Below, one piece after another: positions 6,596-8,400 of a stretch of 8,400 bases of DNA. Origin of the DNA: Neptuniibacter sp. (GTDB taxonomy: Bacteria; Pseudomonadota; Gammaproteobacteria; Pseudomonadales; Balneatricaceae); NCBI GenBank assembly GCA_030149405.1, contig JASBRM010000141.1, positions 1-8,400 on the forward strand. The letters are read 5' to 3'. Position numbers and translations under genes: made by a program. How positions within the stretch are numbered: the stretch's first letter is position 1; each line of letters begins with the position of its first letter. The notes beneath the pieces are model-generated. The model searched no databases and was not told where the DNA came from. It saw only the letters and a list, made by a program, of their open reading frames with translations.

Positions 6596-7707
6596 GATGG
6601 CTCCTGTATTTTTTTCTGATTAATAACCGGGTTTGCATACATCTGGCGCAGGATCTCCTGAGCACCACCAGCAACCTGACCAATACGTTCTTCAAAACCT
6701 TTTTTCTGCTCATCACTGATATCAGCACTCTGACCAGCAGCCAGCAAGTTTGAAGAATGAAGATGGTAGTTTTCTATAATCTGGCGATCAATCTCTTCAG
6801 CAAGCGCCTCTGGTGAGTCAAAATCAGCTTCGATCGGATCACCAAAAGCGACATGCACATGACCTTTGTTGCCGGTAATACCTTTAACAATGCTGGCAAT
6901 GTCTTCGTATTGGGACTTCTCGTAACTGCCTTCAGTTGCCTTAGCATGCAGCTCATTTGCCTTCAGGTAATCACAAGGATCGTATTCATACGAAATGGAA
7001 ACCGGCACGATATTTAATCGTTTAACCTGTTCTGGGAAAGAACGTGCCTTCCTGTGAGCCATATACAACATTTTCAGAATCGCAGGATCGGTTGCATCAT
7101 TGCCATCCTTCGCTCGCCCCTCTCTCTGAGCCAGCCAGATAGAGTGACCATTTACGATGCTGTGATCAATGTAAGACGATAACTGAGTCAGCGCTTTCAT
7201 CATTTCTCGACCAGTGGCAGAACGATTAACAATGAAGCTTTTGTTCAAACGCATAATGTCTGAAACATAAGGTTTACGCAGCAGGTTATCGCCAATGGCG
7301 ATACGCACTGTATCCATACCGAACTGATGACGAACCCAGTTTACAAAAGCCGGGTCCATAGCGATATCACGATGGTTTGAGATAAACAGATAGGACTCTT
7401 CAGGATCCAGGAGATCAATGCCGCTACAAGTGAGTTTTGTTGTAGAGCGCGCAATCATCTTCTTCATGTAGTTCGCGACCAGCATCTGAAAGTCATAAAC
7501 ACTTTCAACTTCGCCAACTTTAGCAGCTAAGGCAATTCGTACAAACGGTTTTAAAAGCCAGCCAAATTTGTCCGCCATTTTTGGAAACTGGTACTGTGTT
7601 ACTGCAGTGAGAAACTCGTTGTTATGCAGAATTTTGGTCAGAACATCTGCCACTTCATCATCATGGTAAGGTCTGATCTCTTTATACGGATCCTGCTGTT
7701 CAGTCAT
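6592..7707 (-). CDS. 1-acyl-sn-glycerol-3-phosphate acyltransferase family protein (PlsB/PlsC superfamily)
   Basis: A 371-residue protein with a glycerolipid acyltransferase domain in the middle. Motif I is [13 protein letters not shown] (109-121) with His112, motif [15 protein letters not shown] (158-170), motif [17 protein letters not shown] (191-204) and motif [14 protein letters not shown] (233-244). Residues 1-100 are a helical N-terminal region without a clear membrane segment, and the C-terminal 80 or so residues are also predicted soluble. Such proteins are commonly labelled 1-acyl-glycerol-3-phosphate acyltransferase, but the substrate is not established. Motif I is spaced HX5D rather than the usual HX4D. 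The ATG at 7707-7705 has a GAGGA ribosome binding site (7712-7716). It is 78 bases downstream of moeA and overlaps moaC by four bases, which puts it in a molybdenum cofactor operon. I do not assign a gene symbol. Confidence 0.82.
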   Translation of the reverse strand: MTEQQDPYKEIRPYHDDEVADVLTKILHNNEFLTAVTQYQFPKMADKFGWLLKPFVRIALAAKVGEVESVYDFQMLVANYMKKMIARSTTKLTCSGIDLLDPEESYLFISNHRDIAMDPAFVNWVRHQFGMDTVRIAIGDNLLRKPYVSDIMRLNKSFIVNRSATGREMMKALTQLSSYIDHSIVNGHSIWLAQREGRAKDGNDATDPAILKMLYMAHRKARSFPEQVKRLNIVPVSISYEYDPCDYLKANELHAKATEGSYEKSQYEDIASIVKGITGNKGHVHVAFGDPIEADFDSPEALAEEIDRQIIENYHLHSSNLLAAGQSADISDEQKKGFEERIGQVAGGAQEILRQMYANPVINQKKIQEPS

Positions 7708-7785
7708 GCATTCCTCAGTAACATCTCAAAATTTCGGCGTATTTTACCGTTTTATCCTACAAACTTCAGGCCTATTTAGTGTCTT

Positions 7786-8289
7786 CTAACTCAACAGCTC
7801 TGAGAATGGTATGAAGCTCACTTCATCACCTTCTGCAACCTGCATATCGGGTGGTACCACCACCAAACCATTCGCCCAACTGGCGGATGTAAGCACGCCA
7901 GAACTCTGATTATTGAAAGGCGCTGCAACCCCATTTTCCAGTCGCGCTCGTAGATATTCCTGTCGCTTATTCTGGCCTTTACGTTCAAAACCCGCTTTCA
8001 CTGTAACTTCCAAAGGAGCCCTGTATTGCTCCCCTTGAAGTTGAAGCAGCATAGGTCGGGCAAGTAAGCAGAAAGTCAGGAGCGTGGAGGTTGGATTGCC
8101 GGGTAAACCGATAAATGGTGTTGAACCTACTCGACCATAAGCAACTGGTTTCCCGGGCTTAATCTTGATCTTCCACATATCCAGCACACCGAGTGTTTCG
8201 ATAGCACCTTTTACGTGATCTTCCTCACCTACCGATACGCCACCGGTACTGATGATAGCATCGGCATTCTCAGCAGCAGTTTGCAGAGC
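7786..8289 (-). CDS. moeA: Molybdopterin molybdenumtransferase MoeA, C-terminal 167 residues (5' part missing)
   Basis: The C-terminal part of MoeA, which inserts molybdate into molybdopterin by hydrolysing adenylylated molybdopterin. Visible signatures are [19 protein letters not shown] of the molybdopterin-binding domain [13 protein letters not shown], and [15 protein letters not shown], followed by the beta-stranded domain IV (from about [11 protein letters not shown] to the end). MoeA is normally about 400 residues, so roughly 240 N-terminal residues are absent. In frame, the last MoeA-like codons are GCT CTG at 8289-8284, and the codon just upstream is the stop TAA (8292-8290). Beyond this the DNA encodes HrpA on the other strand. 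A GTG at 8187 could be called as a start but lies inside the conserved domain. The gene is broken here, either by rearrangement or by an assembly join; the stop codon and 3' end are intact. Confidence 0.88.
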   Translation of the reverse strand, partial: ALQTAAENADAIISTGGVSVGEEDHVKGAIETLGVLDMWKIKIKPGKPVAYGRVGSTPFIGLPGNPTSTLLTFCLLARPMLLQLQGEQYRAPLEVTVKAGFERKGQNKRQEYLRARLENGVAAPFNNQSSGVLTSASWANGLVVVPPDMQVAEGDEVSFIPFSELLS

Positions 8290-8400
8290 TTAAATTAGGT
8301 GATATTTCAGAGTTTCCTTTTGGAGATCCACCGGATAACCGTTTCATCAATGATGGTTTTAAGCTACTGCAGGAGTTAGGTGCAGTAGATGCTAAACGTA
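8289..8400 (+). pseudogene. hrpA: Internal fragment of ATP-dependent RNA helicase HrpA (runs off the right edge)
   Basis: The plus-strand frame reads [18 protein letters not shown] followed by [19 protein letters not shown] to the window edge. This matches the DEAH-box helicase HrpA just after the helicase core: the LGDI..FPF..PPD and DG.KLL.ELGA segments at the start of the winged-helix/ratchet region. HrpA is about 1300 residues long, and this would correspond to its middle, so there is no start codon and no N-terminal helicase domain upstream. The frame is open only back to 8259 and stops at TAG 8256-8258, and that upstream part is antisense to moeA. HrpB is a less likely alternative. Whether an intact hrpA exists elsewhere cannot be seen. 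Confidence 0.8.

Noticed and set aside
7786..8187. A complete small gene starting at GTG 8187
   Set aside because: The frame continues upstream with conserved MoeA sequence to 8289, so this is an internal codon of a truncated moeA rather than a start.
8275..8310. Insertion sequence or integration end at the moeA/hrpA junction
   Set aside because: No terminal inverted repeat, direct repeat, transposase or integrase fragment, or tRNA end can be seen near the junction.

Overview
The window looks like chromosomal core-genome DNA from a gammaproteobacterium. Moderate GC, an adjacent fabA and fabB, and the protein sequences suggest a marine Oceanospirillales-like or Pseudomonas-related lineage; this placement is inferred from sequence character, not from a search. 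I see no insertion sequence, CRISPR array, tRNA or rRNA.

Layout. Positions 1-1193 (minus) hold rplU, rpmA and the start of obgE, the usual ribosomal protein and ribosome-assembly GTPase cluster, with an intrinsic terminator between rpmA and obgE. Positions 1194-1424 are a divergent promoter region with back-to-back promoters for rplU (minus) and ispB (plus), plus a possible structured rplU leader. ispB (1425-2393) converges on tpm (2402-3037, minus) with only 8 bp between them. A second divergent region leads into fabA (3163-3678) and fabB (3829-5046), the two enzymes specific to anaerobic unsaturated fatty acid synthesis. A palindromic terminator separates them. A bidirectional terminator closes fabB against the minus-strand block that follows.

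From 5118 to 8289 all genes lie on the minus strand. In transcription order they are moeA (3' part), a 371-aa glycerolipid-type acyltransferase, moaC, moaD and a PlsC-like acyltransferase. The last four are tightly packed (ATGA overlap, 1-nt gap, 1-nt gap) and look like one operon mixing molybdenum cofactor and phospholipid-acylation functions. With fabA/fabB next door, the middle of the window is rich in membrane-lipid genes.

The most striking feature is at the right end. The moeA reading frame stops being MoeA at about 8289, at an in-frame stop. The following bases on the opposite strand encode an internal piece of the RNA helicase HrpA. Two gene interiors in opposite orientations are joined with nothing between them, so this is either a rearrangement breakpoint or, more likely, a chimeric assembly join. 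I found no convincing undescribed system. The remaining observations are unusual catalytic-motif spacing in the acyltransferases, start signals built into the preceding gene, and a possible r-protein leader.
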